This document shows positions 46,001-57,971 of a stretch of 64,000 nucleotides of DNA, in pieces. Made by a program: the position numbers and the translations under genes. Location of the stretch: the NCBI GenBank assembly GCA_030704615.1, contig CM060734.1, positions 60,404,042 to 60,468,041 of the forward strand, given 5' to 3'. The notes beneath the pieces are model-generated. The model made no database searches, was not told where the DNA came from, and saw nothing but the letters and a program-made list of their open reading frames with translations. Source of the stretch: Takakia lepidozioides. Taxonomy: Eukaryota > Streptophyta > Takakiopsida > Takakiales > Takakiaceae. Within the stretch, counting starts at the first letter, position 1; every line of letters starts with the position of its first letter.

Positions 46001-46671
46001 GAAATGTCTGGACAAAAGAAAGAGGAGTCTTTGTACCTTACAAAACTGTACCCCTCCTTGACTCTGGAGACTAAACCTAGAAATCTTGCGTCTCCTCCCC
46101 AGCTCAGCTGTTCAGGCACTGCCAAGCCACTATGGCTTTCCTTCCTATAATTTGTTGGTAACAAGCCAACAATTCCTGCCAGGGTCCTGCCTGCGGTCAA
46201 TACCTTAACATTTTCTATCTTTCTCCACGTGTATGCAAGTTCTGGTTTAACGAGTAAATTTCCTGTGAAATGACCAAAAACTCACAACATGCGCACCCTT
46301 TGCCCCTGCCTCTCTCTCTCTCTCTCTCCCCTCCCTCCCTCTGCAGCCTTAAATTGGACTACTCTCGACAGTTAGATCAACTCATGATGCTCCAGTCAGT
46401 CCCTGCAAACTATCGCGACAATTGAGAAGCGTTCAATGCCAATTAAAAAAGACCCTGTAGGACCCTCCATCTCAGTCCAGCCTCAAACCACGGGCTCTAG
46501 GAGCAGACAGGGACCAGAGACAGTAGGTCCTAACCACCAACTGGCACCAATAAAAACTCTTAAGCAATCATAGAGCAACAGAAACGGAAAGACGAGCAGG
46601 CCATACCGAGCTGCGGTGACCTCCCATTTCGAGACAAGGCACAAACGGCTTCTGGAGGAGCAATGCCACAT
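43011..46671 (-). CDS. GUN4: GUN4, tetrapyrrole-binding protein of plastids, 4 exons, 270 aa
   Basis: Exons (minus): 46671-46607, 46186-46037, 45581-45515, 43541-43011; GT-AG, phases agree, total 813 nt. The start is the first ATG downstream of an in-frame stop. The first about 90 residues are rich in Ser, Arg and hydrophobics (MWHCSSRSRLCLVSKW), as in a chloroplast transit peptide. The GUN4 domain (about 95-250) shows SVEGISFQVLRDKLAAGEWE-AADGETRRLL, DLRIVDSLWRAYSSNKFGYS, VQAKIWNKVNRNWNAYFKKV-GW, FPLEFTWDVADPTPEGHLPL and TNALRGTQLLEK. GUN4 binds protoporphyrin IX and Mg-protoporphyrin and activates magnesium chelatase, and affects plastid-to-nucleus signalling. The length matches the family (about 265). 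Intron 3 is about 2 kb and contains a dispersed repeat (44442-44485). Confidence 0.9.
46311..46330. repeat. CT microsatellite in GUN4 exon 1-2 intron
   Basis: A run of TC dinucleotides followed by a pyrimidine-rich stretch (CTCTCTCTCTCTCTCTCCCC). Confidence 0.85.
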
Positions 46672-47900
46672 ACAGATGCCATTGACGCTGCCATCCTGCC
46701 TTCCAAACACTCCACGCTCGCGCTTCACATCAATCAGCGCTCCAATTCTCCAACACTGCCCCACAACCGGCAAATGTAGAGCTTCCACCAATGTGGCACA
46801 CTCTCATTTGGTGAGAGCAGACCCTTAGCAGGACCTCCTCTCTAAAAGCGATGACGTGTCGCTCTTCCACTTAGCAATTGTTTAATAACGCACTCTTCTA
46901 AGCAGAAGATTTAGAGGAAGTGATGAGGGAGGGGGCTCGTGATTTCATTCCTCTTGAGCAACACCCACAGTTGATACAAGCCATGGTTTGTCAATGCATT
47001 GATTAAGCAGGCCAAGGATGTCTCAAGTTTAAACATGTTAGCACGTTAGCACCGAAAGGTTGCATCAACAAGTTCCAGCAATCTTTGTCAACAATCACCC
47101 TGGATTATTGACTCCGCCAGTTTTGAGATGGAGTATGATCAAGTCGTATAGATTTAGAATGTACAAATGCAGCATAAGTTATGTGATATGTCCCAAGCTG
47201 TAAATTCGTTTCTTTTCGGAAGTGTGGCCAAGTCCGAGGATCCTGAAGATGCATGTAGCAGCCATTGTGGCAGAGTTATACCGGCTATGGCTGCAGTATG
47301 AGACCCGCACACTGATATCACCATCATTGTTGTCCGGTTCAATTCACCCCCCTAACTTCCTCCCCTTTCAATTCCCCTACTTATTACTCTTTTCCTCGGT
47401 CTCTGTGTCTGTTGTACAGGGGGTCAATGGCCACAAGGCTACGGCAAACAAAGTCTTATGAGTACATTATGTCCAAAACCTGGTGGATACGAACCCACAA
47501 CAGAAAAAGGGTTCTGGGAGGGTTAGATTCCTGCGGGGTCAATGGCCGTAAGGCTATGGCAAGCCGATGTTCGCAGGGAACGGCGTGAGTACATTCTGTA
47601 TCTGTCTCCTTCTTTTTCTAGTCGTTTCGAGTCGTTCATTATTTGAGAGAGTCCCATATGCTCTTTGGGCTTTTGTTGACGTTGTGAAGACTCTCCCTCC
47701 TTTCTTGGGTGACCACAACTCATTACTTGAAGCAACAGACATTTGCAACACACTTCAGCTAAGTTCTCATGCACTCTGTTGTGAATGATTTCACCTTCTT
47801 GTCTAGTGGAGTTAGTCAAGTTGCTTGCATCAACTGATTCAACCACTTCATAGTTTCTTACAATGTAAAGAAGAAATAAACGATTGACCTTTTCAAACAG
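46672..47900. other. Intergenic/upstream region with two repeat copies
   Basis: Divergent spacer between GUN4 and the plus-strand gene ending at 48696. Two copies of a short dispersed repeat lie at 47420-47465 and 47536-47592. A possible exon (MREGARDFIPLEQHPQ near 46930) is too weak to call. Confidence 0.5.
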
Positions 47901-48696
47901 GCCGAAGCGTCAGATCCAGAAGCACTCGACCTGGACCCACAGGTCATTACAGGCAGTAAGTCACCGGGGTACGAGTTGGGTGGGACTCGGCCATTCAATC
48001 TGTTCGTCCTCTGCGGCATGACTTGTCAAGGGCTCAGTCTCGTGCAATCGAGGCCTCATTGGAGCAAGACGAGCCGTGGGTCCCCCCGCTGGAGCCTCAC
48101 CTGAAGACTCCTGAAGAAGAAGTATGCTTCTTACATTGCGTTGCTCACCATACAATTAGCAGTCTGGCAATCCTAGGATATTCTTGTTGAGGCTGTTAAT
48201 TCATTTGTTTCTGGTTTAAGTCTCATTCACCAAGGAAGAGCTGTGATAGATAGTTTATGTTGTATAGTTGTGTCCATGTCTTGTGCAATTGACCCTTTGC
48301 CCATTGCATGTTCATCACAACGTGAGAGCAGCTACGTTATTAATGTAAACTCATCAAGCTGTAGTGAATCCTACACACTGTGGCAGGTAGCTATGGGTCT
48401 GTCTGAATACAGATCATGTATTTCATATATATGTTTACAAAGCAGTCTGTTGTAGACTTGACCAATATCCTATTCTTGGAAAGTAGATTATTCTCAGCTA
48501 CCTGCTTTTTATCGCAGGTCTACTGAAGTTAGATACATAATTAATGGAACAGCATTCTACAAGTGAATACTGCATTTCAGCAACTGCTTGTTGGTAAAAT
48601 TAGTTTTAATGTGCGCTCTTTTTGAGATTTCAGGCACTGATTGAACGTGCAATGCAAGTTCCAGAGTTTGACAGCGAAGCACGCCACACTCTGTGA
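47901..48696 (+). pseudogene. 3' exons of an unidentified gene, with a probable frameshift
   Basis: After an acceptor (TTTCAAACAG, 47891-47900) the frame reads AEASDPEALDLDPQVITGSK-SPGYELGGTRPFN. From about 47998 the plausible protein moves to the next frame: SVRPLRHDLSRAQSRAIEAS-LEQDEPWVPPLEPHLKTPEEE, ending at a good donor (GAAGAA/GTATGC, 48121). A final exon 48634-48696 after TTTGAGATTTCAG encodes ALIERAMQVPEFDSEARHTL and a stop, in matching phase 0. The last two exons therefore agree well. The frame change may be a sequencing error, a missed micro-intron or a true lesion. I do not recognise the family. Confidence 0.45.
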
Positions 48697-49570
48697 GTGC
48701 ATGGCCCAGATTGATGTAAATGAATTGTGAATTATGAATAGTGTTCATCATTTATGAATCCAACCCGCAAAAGGAATCCTTTCGATCTTGGGAGTGGGTA
48801 GTAAGACTTGAGAGGCAGCAATTCTTTTGGAATTTATTGTGGAAGTGTTGGGCTGACTCGACAAGATATGTTGTGCCTGTTGCAGATGATAAACTTGCCT
48901 GTTGAGATTATTTGGAAGAAGAAGAGGGTGAAGATGATAAAGTTTGTCTTTGTTTGTGCCTTGGAACCAGCACATGATTGCAGTGTAGTGAATGAATGGT
49001 TCATTAATCTCTCAACCTGGGCTCTCATCCCCTTCTGATTGCTGATCGTCATGTAGACGCGTACTACTTACTGTTAGGGATTGAACCCAATCATCATGTG
49101 GCCAGGTGCATTCCCAGTCAGGAAATGTGCCTATGCATACGCACTTGGATTCTTTAGGTTGCATCAGTTCACCTGCATGCTTTTGTTTGCCTGGAATCAA
49201 TTTCATGGCATATCCTCCACACTTACACCCCTCAAAGAAAACATCTCTTGCTGTTATAGGAGATGTAAATCACATGATACGTGAATGGATTACAATGTTT
49301 TAATGGTGAGTCTCCTTTTCCAGTCTTGTTGAGCTCGAAGTACTCGCTCCAAAATATGAATCAAACATTACAAATAATTTGAGTTGGTCTTGGATCCTGT
49401 ACTCAATTCAGTAAGTCGCTGGTGAATCTGCTCAGTTTTGAAATCAGCATGACTGTACCGTTGTTCCCCCCTCTCTCAAATGAATGTTATTCTTCTATTC
49501 CACTTTGTGATCCCACGAGGCAGCAGGTTGTGGAAACAGCACCTGTAGCAAGCTTGTCTTTCTTGCTTGA
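48697..49570. other. Intergenic, convergent gene ends
   Basis: Between the plus-strand gene ending at 48696 and the minus-strand gene ending at 49571. Nothing recognised. Confidence 0.6.
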
Positions 49571-52500
49571 TTATCCTGCTGCCCTGGAGGATATCTTTAT
49601 GGGCATTGCATCAATTCTGGCATCTAAGCCACTCTTCCCAGTAGCTGGAGCTTCTTTGGGTTGCTCTGCCTTGGAGGTTTCTGCAGACTCTGGTTCAGGT
49701 TTTGTTTCCAGTTTGGGCGTAGATTGGGTTTCTGGTTCTCTGTCTGGCTCGGGCTTGGACTGGGGTTGAGGTTCTGTTTCAGGCTGGGGTTGAGTTTGGG
49801 GTTCAGGGATTTGCTCAGGCTCTGATTTGGCCTCAGGCTTGAGAGAAGGTTCGGGTGCAGGCTCAGAATTTGGTTTAGGTTCAGGAGAAGATTCAGGCTC
49901 GGAAATAGGTTTAGAAACAGGCTCAGGGTCGGAAGCAGGCTGAGGCTTGGGGTCAGGTTTTGGCTTAGGTTCCGGCTCAACTGTTGCTGATATGAGAGTG
50001 ATCACCTTACTTGGAGAGGTTTTGGTAGTGACCTGAAGCACCGCGGATGTTGCAACATAGCCAGTCACCTTCACTCTGTTGGTATAGATGTCAACAGTTA
50101 CAGATTCAACACCTGACATTCAACAAGCACACTCTTAGTGTAGGCATCACTTCATGATCACCCACTCAGTCATTTGTCAACAGCCACCTTCTCAGGTATA
50201 TCCGAAAGCATTATACGGCAAATATGTGACCTACATTTGATCATTGAACAATGTGGCAGGTTCATGGTGGAACATCTCTCAACACATTCACCAAAGAGGG
50301 ATAAAAAGTTTTGGAAACCATCCGAGAGGAAGTCCACTGCTGTAGATTCGAATTCAGGAGGCAAAACGAAGATCCCAGGTTGGAAATGCATATATGCTTT
50401 ATTCAGCTCCAAATTGACAAAGAGAAGAGCATTGAAGCTTTTACCAGGCACGTTATAGAGGGCTCCTTTGATGTCCGAAATGCATTTCTCACAACACACG
50501 TTATTATATTGCAACTCCAAAGTCTGGACACAAAGCAGCATATCGTCAGGAACTTAGTGAATATGGAATAGACCCAAGAAGATGGTTGGTGGTGGGTGTG
50601 ATTAGAACTGCCCGCTGGTTGTAACATTCTGCTTTTAGGCATCAGCACTGTGGCCGACTTTATTTCAATGGGTACTTGGTATCAAGTGAGATCTTGCAAA
50701 GATTGAGGACTGGATATGCCTCTCACTGTAAGGCCTAAGGAGCTTAAAAAGTTCCAAATAAGAGAAACCCACAGGAGACTTTGAGACCGTATGGTGGCAG
50801 AAACAAACAAGATCTCGTGATACATGTGTTTTACCTGGTTTTGTGGCATCCTCTTCAAAGCTTCCTCAGCCCGGCTCAGATCTGCCTGTAGCTTCTCTTT
50901 TGCTAACCTCAACTCTGCTAAGTCAGTATTCAGTTGTGCATTTTCTGCTCTTAGCTTGACCAGCTCCTTGCGCTCCTCCAATACCTGTGAGAAGCCCAGG
51001 AATGGATATCAGCAATTGTGATGAACAACTGCAGCTGGATTATATTCAGTTGTAGGGGAAGCTTAATATTTTATTCAATATTTCTGATCATTCTCTTTTT
51101 CCCATGGCTGTCAAATATATACCTTTCATTCCTGCGGACTTTCGCTCTCTAATGATTGAGGAAATTTCCACACATCATGAGATTCTGAATCTCATATTTT
51201 AGTCAGTGCTGGGTGTGGATGCATGTACTCTTTTGCAATGACCCACTTAAGATGTCTCACACCAACCTTTTCAACAAATTTAGGAATCAACTACATGCAG
51301 CAGCATCATCATCTCAGCAGTGAGATCTCCACCACACAACCATACTGTTTGTCTATGGGATGGAATCAGATTGTGACCGACAAAGGACTACTTGAAATAA
51401 TCGTATCGTTAGAATGAACGATGGGTTTGACCAGTACCTTTTTGACATAATCACGGAGTTTGATGACCTCCACAGGCTGTGCGGGGTCATGCTTAATGGC
51501 TTGGTTCAAATCTGCCAATGAGCCCTCGCAATCAGCTGACAAAAATTTGAAGACACCTCTGTATAGAAGTGCCAAGACGTCGTCTTGTCTGAGTTGGAGG
51601 GACTTATCCAAATCCCCTACAGCTCCCTCGTAGTCCCCTGACAAACCTTTTATGCAACCCCGAATCCTGTGCAGATACATGAACTATTCAGTACTTTCTC
51701 CAAACAGAACAAAAATGGAAGGATGCAATTTGGTCCTGGGTAACATAGCAGCTGTGCACAAGATACATGTGCACATGACAGGAGGGAGGTTGGGAGGAGT
51801 TTAATCAAACATCCAATTAAAGCTGCTTCAATATTTGAAAGCTGAGTGCTCAATGAAGAGCCTTACCGGAAGGGGACGTTTTTCTGAGGCTCGAGCTCAA
51901 TGGCTTGGTTCATATCTGCCAGTCCCTTCCGCCAATACTCTGTGTGATAGTCTACCTGTTGGGGGTGGATCCCGAGCATGCTAGTGGTCGGCTGTTTCTC
52001 CAGCCTTTGTACCAGTTGCCTGTTGACATCAGTCATCTCCATCTTCACAGCACTGCCAATGGTGACAAGCTCATTGGTTACCATCGCACTTTTCCAATAT
52101 ACAATGCTCCATTTGTGTGATTTCTTAAATGCAAATTTCCAAACATGAAAACCCATTCACTCCCTGCCTGATGGAAGCTGGTAGCAGTCTCTCTCATCCC
52201 AGAAACTATTTGGGTCTCCTTCCAATGTTACAAAGCTTTTCTTTATCATCTTTCACTCTTTCACCTGCAACTGAAATAGATACGGCCCTCTCTTGATTCA
52301 AGATTATGGGTATTATGGAAATGATTATATTGATGGATGGTTTGTGCTTCTTGAGAAAATCTGGAAGACCTGAATGATCTTCAATCAAAGGCCCCACTCT
52401 GCTCTTCCCTGGTACCCCTCCCCCAACTTGCCCACTTTCTGCTCTGTCCAAACTGGGCACTCACGTATGGCAAACAAGTAAGTCAATCCATCTCTCCCTA

Positions 52501-55462
52501 TAAAGCACCATTTCATTTAATTTCATCTCTCCCTATCTCCATCCCTCTTCAAAATTTCTGGCAGCCCCTAAGTAAGCTTGTCAGATGAGTGGAATGTTTT
52601 ATATTACCTGTCCCAAGGAGAAATCAGCCTCTGGAAGTGGTCATCTGGACCCCATAAGTTGTACATCTCATTCAGCTCCTGATGTCTGTGGAGATAATGT
52701 GGCATCAGGCAAGCCATAGCATTGCATAAAGCATGGGTAAGACTGCTTTGAATGTCACAGAAAAATGCTCGCCCCCATAATGATGTGATCTACAGATGGA
52801 TCAAATAGAGGTAAACTCTTTCAAACTCTGCTTGTACTGTCAAAACGAATCATACCTCTTCATTGGCGACCCTCCCAGCAACATGAAGTTCCCTAGCACC
52901 AAGCCAGCCACCACTGCCACAAGCTGCAGCACAGGTAGGAAGAAGACTTCCCCAACTCCACCAAGAATGGGCCACCAAAAACTTCTTGGCAACACTACAG
53001 TTGCCAGGGCTACCAATGCCAGGAGATAGATGCTCATTGGATCTGTTACAGGCAATTGTAGTCTCAGTCGGAGGAGCAAGAGAATCCACAGACATCATTG
53101 ATTGCAGCTTTTGAGTACACAAAGATCTACTGACGATTAGGAGAAACTTCCATGTTAGAATCTCCTGTAGCCCAAACGAACAAGTCCTCACTCCAGTATT
53201 CATTACCAACATGGCACAAATGATATTTCTCATAACTGGAATTGCTGATCTCTACTAGAGGACCACCCTCCCTCTCGTTGTTCCCCCAGGTGTTACACCT
53301 ACTTACACCGATAGCAACCTCTTTTCACAAATGATAATTGACAGTAAAAACCATACTGGTAAAATTTGGGCCTGGCTTCTCGAGGGAACATGGAGGCTCC
53401 AATAGAAGTCTACAAAGACAAATAATTGGATGACATACTCAAGGCTGGTCTTCGGTAAGAGCTGACAGGGATGAGACTGCTCCGAACAATGACAGCACTT
53501 CCTCCCAACTCCACAATTTTTGTAGCATAGATCAATGCACCTCTGTCAAGATGGAAAGGCTCCTTCACAAAGGTCACATCCATATACCCTGCCCCCTGGT
53601 CATGGGAAAAACCTCCCTGCACCAGCCATGCTGCAAATAGTTTAACACACAAAATTGGCCTCATTCAGTTGTCAAGAACCACATAATTGCCTAGCTCACC
53701 AGCTCGCTCTATCTGGCTCCACCGTGCCAAGTGAATCAAATTATCGAGCGACCCTCTAGCGTTCCTGCGTTTTTGCAGACCACTAGATAGATCTCTCTCC
53801 CCCCCACTCAAGTAAACGCATTGTGAGTCCCTTGAGTAACCTCACATAAGTGCTGATTTAGTTCAAATGGTTTCCAGTACAAAAAACCAAAGGCAATTTT
53901 CAACAAACGAAGGAGAGCCAACAATACATCATGCATGTACCGTTATGAAGGATTTGCTTCTGAGTGATACACTTCTGTTGGCTGTTGCAGCCCTTATCTG
54001 TACCCCCTCCAGGAAAAGACCCTCCACTCTCAACTCTTGACCTGGTCAAAACATCACAGTATGAGGAGTAAGCCATAGATCTCTCTTTCCCTTTAGTTCG
54101 ACTTTTTCTGGTGCTATGCATCATTGTCCATAAGCTCCTTGGATTGTCCTGGACGTTATACAGCTCCTCTTTCCTTCCTAGTTCTTGATTTTGTTTTCTA
54201 TCCGACGGACCCTGTGTGGACATTATGAAGCTTCTTTCTTTCTTTTTATTGTAGCTTCCCATGGAGAATATAAAGCTCTTGTATAAAAATTCATTGTCGA
54301 AGGATGCGGTCGTGCTTCCGGAATGTCCGGCATGTTGTTGGTCACAGTCCATTCTAACATGCAATCCAAATATCCCATATGCCTCCTATGTGACCCACAC
54401 ACACTGATGTCTACTCTTAAATGAACGGAGAAACCAAAACCACTGTGTTGTGAAGGTCTGAGCTATGAAATTGCATCCTAAGATTTGATTTTTTGACAGA
54501 TAGACTAGTACTCTATGTGTGTTAGCTGTACCTGCTTCACGGGTTGACTCCACCAGTATTGGAACGTCCCCATCTTGCAGTTTGCGCAACTGAACTTTAC
54601 CCTCTGTATGTCACAAGCAAAAAACTTGGGCCCGATCAAATGCTGGTCACATGAAACATGATAAGGAGACAGTGAGATTGCTCTACTCATTCTGTCTTAA
54701 ATCATTCAATATCACAAAGAGTTGTTCGTGAGTTGAACACTAAATGCTGAATCAGATAGGGAATCAGACTGACAAGATGTTGACCCAACGGCTGCGTAAG
54801 ACGTTTGTATTGTTCTCACCAGTGTGCAAGATGATGCCCCAGCTCCCCAGCTGCAGAGTGCTCCGTTGGTCAAGTTCAATCCCTTGTTTTGCAAGCTCCC
54901 ATGCTCCATCTAACAGGTGAGCAGTGACCGGAAGTCTCGACTGCAAAAGAATGGAGGAATCCACCACTTGATGGACGTGCCTGCCACCTAAGCGATTGAG
55001 CTTATGCTTAAGTTTAGCCACATCTTCCGATGAGACATTCCTTCCAATCGCTACGGTTCCCAGGACAGTCTCACTTGATGGGACTTTTATCGCTCCCCTC
55101 AGCCTTTGTTTTTCTAATAAAAGGTCCTCTCTTTCTTTTGATATTTTCTCCGATGAGAGAGATGGTAGTGTTTTGGACACCGGTGTTGAATGCCATAATT
55201 CGGCCAGCAGGTCTTGTAGCCCAGTCAAGAATGTTTTGGTCGCTCTCAAGTGTTGCAGAATTGCATCCTGCCTTTCCTCTGGGCGCTCCGTGAAAAAAGG
55301 TCTAATCCGCACCCAAACATATGAACACAACAAGCCAATCAAAAGCGCGACTGGGACTGAAGGACCCCAAGTCCCGAAACTTTGATGTGAATATATGCCC
55401 CTGCAATTTAGGCACTCCCTATTGCAGCTCGATAGGTATCCGAATCCTGGAACTAACGACAT
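49571..55462 (-). CDS. Membrane-TPR-coiled-coil-HMA-like protein, 10 exons, about 774 aa
   Basis: Exons (minus): 55462-54820, 54603-54532, 53630-53439, 53042-52856, 52685-52608, 52019-51867, 51666-51438, 50984-50835, 50523-50445, 50112-49571; GT-AG, and every phase agrees. Start is the first ATG after an upstream in-frame stop. Parts: a transmembrane segment near 32-52 (VPVALLIGLLCSYVWV), an unrecognised domain, a second hydrophobic block at about 306-361 (SIYLLALVALATVVLP, VFFLPVLQLVAVVAGLVLGN), TPR-like repeats at about 421-511 (GLADMNQAIELEP, YEGAVGDLDKSLQLRQDD, CEGSLADLNQAIKHDP), a coiled coil (ERKELVKLRAENAQL), an HMA fold with a CEKC metal site (TLELQYNNVCCEKCISDIKG, VESVTVDIYTNRVKVTGYV), and a Pro/Glu/Lys-rich tail. 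Function unknown. The HMA exons could be a separate gene, but no start exon is visible between 50835 and 50523. Confidence 0.7.
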
Positions 55463-57096
55463 AGTGTTCCAACCTCTCACAAACACAGGACGTAGGTCCT
55501 GAGAAGCCCTGATTTGTTGAGCTCGCAAATTCACGAAGCCTTCTAGTGCGATGTATGGAAGTAGGACGAGCGAAATCCTGCCCCTGGTCACTTCGCTATT
55601 GTGCGTCACACTGTCTTGATTTCAGTATTCGATGAGCACAATTTTCACCCACTAATCGAAACTTTTCAAGTGAGGGAGGCCTGCAGCAATGTAACAATTC
55701 CCATAACCGGGCCACTGGTGTGGTGGATTTCACTTGTCATTCGATCTCCTTCAAGGGACACTCGTGTGACCGCTCTTTCTGAATTTCTATTCAGTTTCAC
55801 ACGCTCGCAGTGGCTGACACTGGGCTGAACCTTCCAATGAAGTCTTCACACTGTTTCTGAAAACACTACACGAGATCCACATACATCACAATTTGTGCTT
55901 TCACTTGTGAACAATTATGGTATTCTCATGACAGACCAACAATGGGCAAAGGTGAAATCCTCTTGGCATTCATGCATCTCATATTCATGCGAGGTCGCCC
56001 AATCATACACATTCAGAATGGACAGAAGGGTGAAGTGTCGCTGCAACTAACAAGGACTCTCAAATTCAGTAGGCTTGTTTATATTGCGGATTTCCAAGAC
56101 CTCCCAGGCCAGGCAAGCGATGCAATGTAAATTCTATCTATCCAGGTTCAATCGATTCAAGGGTCCTCTGCATTGCGTGTCCCACAATAGAACGACATAC
56201 AGCGTAAGTACAGTCTACCACGGGACTAGGAAAACTACCCAAATTGAAAGGTGAAAATTTTTCAGCCAGAGACTCTCGATATATCGGTTGGAGAAAAACC
56301 ATAATCTGCTGCTTGATTCTCAAGTTCTCGTCCACAATGCTGAAGCAGACAGTGAAAAAACACAAAGGAAAACAACAAGAGGGAATGTTCCCAGTCTCCA
56401 GAACTTGGTTCCACCACAACAGCTCGCTTCTTCACGATTCCTTGTTGAAATGTACAAACACACGAGCAGCTAGAGAGAGTGAAAGACGTAGCCGAGCAAG
56501 AGAGGTGTGGAGAAGGACAGACGAGTGAGGCACGCTCCATCGAGACACGGCCATCGCTTTGGAGACGAATACGTATACAGACTTCTCTAATATACGTCTA
56601 ATACTGAAATAATTAATAATTAATAATTAATAAACAAAAATTGTTTATTAATTTGAACCAGCTACCTTAGAGAGAAATTCAAAAATTCGGTCCAATCGTC
56701 CAATCATTAAAAGAGCGAGATTTGTATTTTCCATTTTCTTAGCTGATATCATATAATTTTAACTTACTAACCATTATACGAGTACAGAATTCGTTGACTG
56801 GTAGGTATTATACATCCATCCGAAAAAGTGCGTGGACGGTGCACCGCCCCTGTGCTGCATTGACACGTGTCGTTGACAAGTTCTAGCAACATTACACACG
56901 TTCACATTTTGAGGTTCACATTTTGAGGTCGCAATATATCTTTTCAAAAACCATCCTTTTCTTATGGCAGTGTGAAAGAGGATTTTATCTTCGAAATATT
57001 TACTTATCTTTTGAAAAATGGAAGATAATAGAAATAAAGTAAGAAATTTAATGCACACGTGCAACCTCTGACAGGATGGTAGGCCCGGTTTCTGGC
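55463..57096. other. Upstream of the TPR-HMA gene, then AT-rich spacer
   Basis: Contains the likely promoter of the minus-strand gene. 56600-56760 is very AT-rich with TTAATAATTAATAATTAAT repeats. No coding gene supported. Confidence 0.6.
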
Positions 57097-57127
57097 ATGT
57101 CAAATCTTCCCCACCTTCTCTTGAGAG

Positions 57128-57402
57128 CAGTGTTTTTCCAAAATCGCAGGCAGGGCGATATGTAGATTCTACCCAACGCCCATGTGGCGAGAATAACGAG
57201 GTGACAGAGCTAGAAAAGAGGCTATATTACAGGTGTCATATTTTAACAGGTACACGTAGGATAAATCTGGCTCCTGGTATTTAACCTTTGGCACTTTCTG
57301 GCGATTTTCTTGATTTTTATTCCCATATTTCCTTTAGTAAAAGTAGCTGACCCATTTTCAAGGTCGAAATCTGGCGAATTTTTGCCAGATTATAAAACAC
57401 TG
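57128..57402 (+). mobile_element. hAT-type MITE, 275 bp, with 8-bp target duplication
   Basis: Terminal inverted repeats CAGTGTTTT and AAAACACTG, flanked on both sides by CTTGAGAG (57120-57127 and 57403-57410). The 8-bp target duplication and CAG-type ends are characteristic of the hAT superfamily. No transposase inside, so non-autonomous. The undamaged right copy at 59560-59977 shows the empty site. Confidence 0.95.
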
Positions 57403-57435
57403 CTTGAGAGTGACATGGAACTGAAGGAGTGTAAT

Positions 57436-57618
57436 ATATATATATATATGGACGCCTCCGAAGGGAGCATAAATCATGGTGTCTCTTCACCCCTAAGGGC
57501 TACTGCCTTCCAGCTGAAAGGTGGACACCTTCATGACACACCAGACCGTGGTTTGAACCCACAACCACATCCAAAGTGGTATGTGCCCATTACATGCTGG
57601 TATAATTTCTAATCGGGG
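57436..57618 (-). mobile_element. Insertion with tRNA-like box B
   Basis: Absent from the right copy of the surrounding repeat. Begins in an AT dinucleotide run (57435-57449). Minus-strand GGGTTCAAACC (57551-57561) fits a Pol III box B, so it may be a SINE. No target duplication fixed. Confidence 0.45.
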
Positions 57619-57971
57619 TGTTACATTGGCTTAGAGGACGAGGTGTGCAACTCCACTTGGGGTTACATTGGGTGTGTAACTCGACTCGGGATTACACAGA
57701 ATGGAGTGTAACTCCGCTGGGTGTAACCCACACTTGGTCTCGAGATTTGATGAAGTCCAAATTTGCCTAAGTATAAAATGGCTAACTAGAGTTACATGAG
57801 AGACCGGGTGCAGAGGATTACGCTGATTGGAATACAAATACCCAGGTTACAGTACAAGAGCCTCCCATCAAGAATTGGACCCAGAAAATTGTCGTCTGCA
57901 ATGCTATTACCTTACCATCACACTACCCACCACAACATGAAATCCACTTGGATTCTTAAGTAAAATTTTAG

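Larger units (their letters stand above)
57097..57968 (-). repeat. Left copy (inverted) of an approximately 420-bp repeat, with insertions
   Basis: Reverse complement of 59560-59977, interrupted by a hAT MITE (57128-57402) and by another insertion (about 57436-57618). The end AATCCAAGTGG/CCACTTGGATT near 57945 and the end ATGTCAAATCTTCCCCACC near 57097 are shared with the right copy. The minus strand has tRNA-like box A and box B sequences. Confidence 0.8.

Noticed and set aside
55463-55609. Upstream extension of the TPR-HMA protein to 55609
   Set aside because: The frame is open but begins after a stop with no ATG before the one at 55462; GTG initiation is not expected in a plant nuclear gene.
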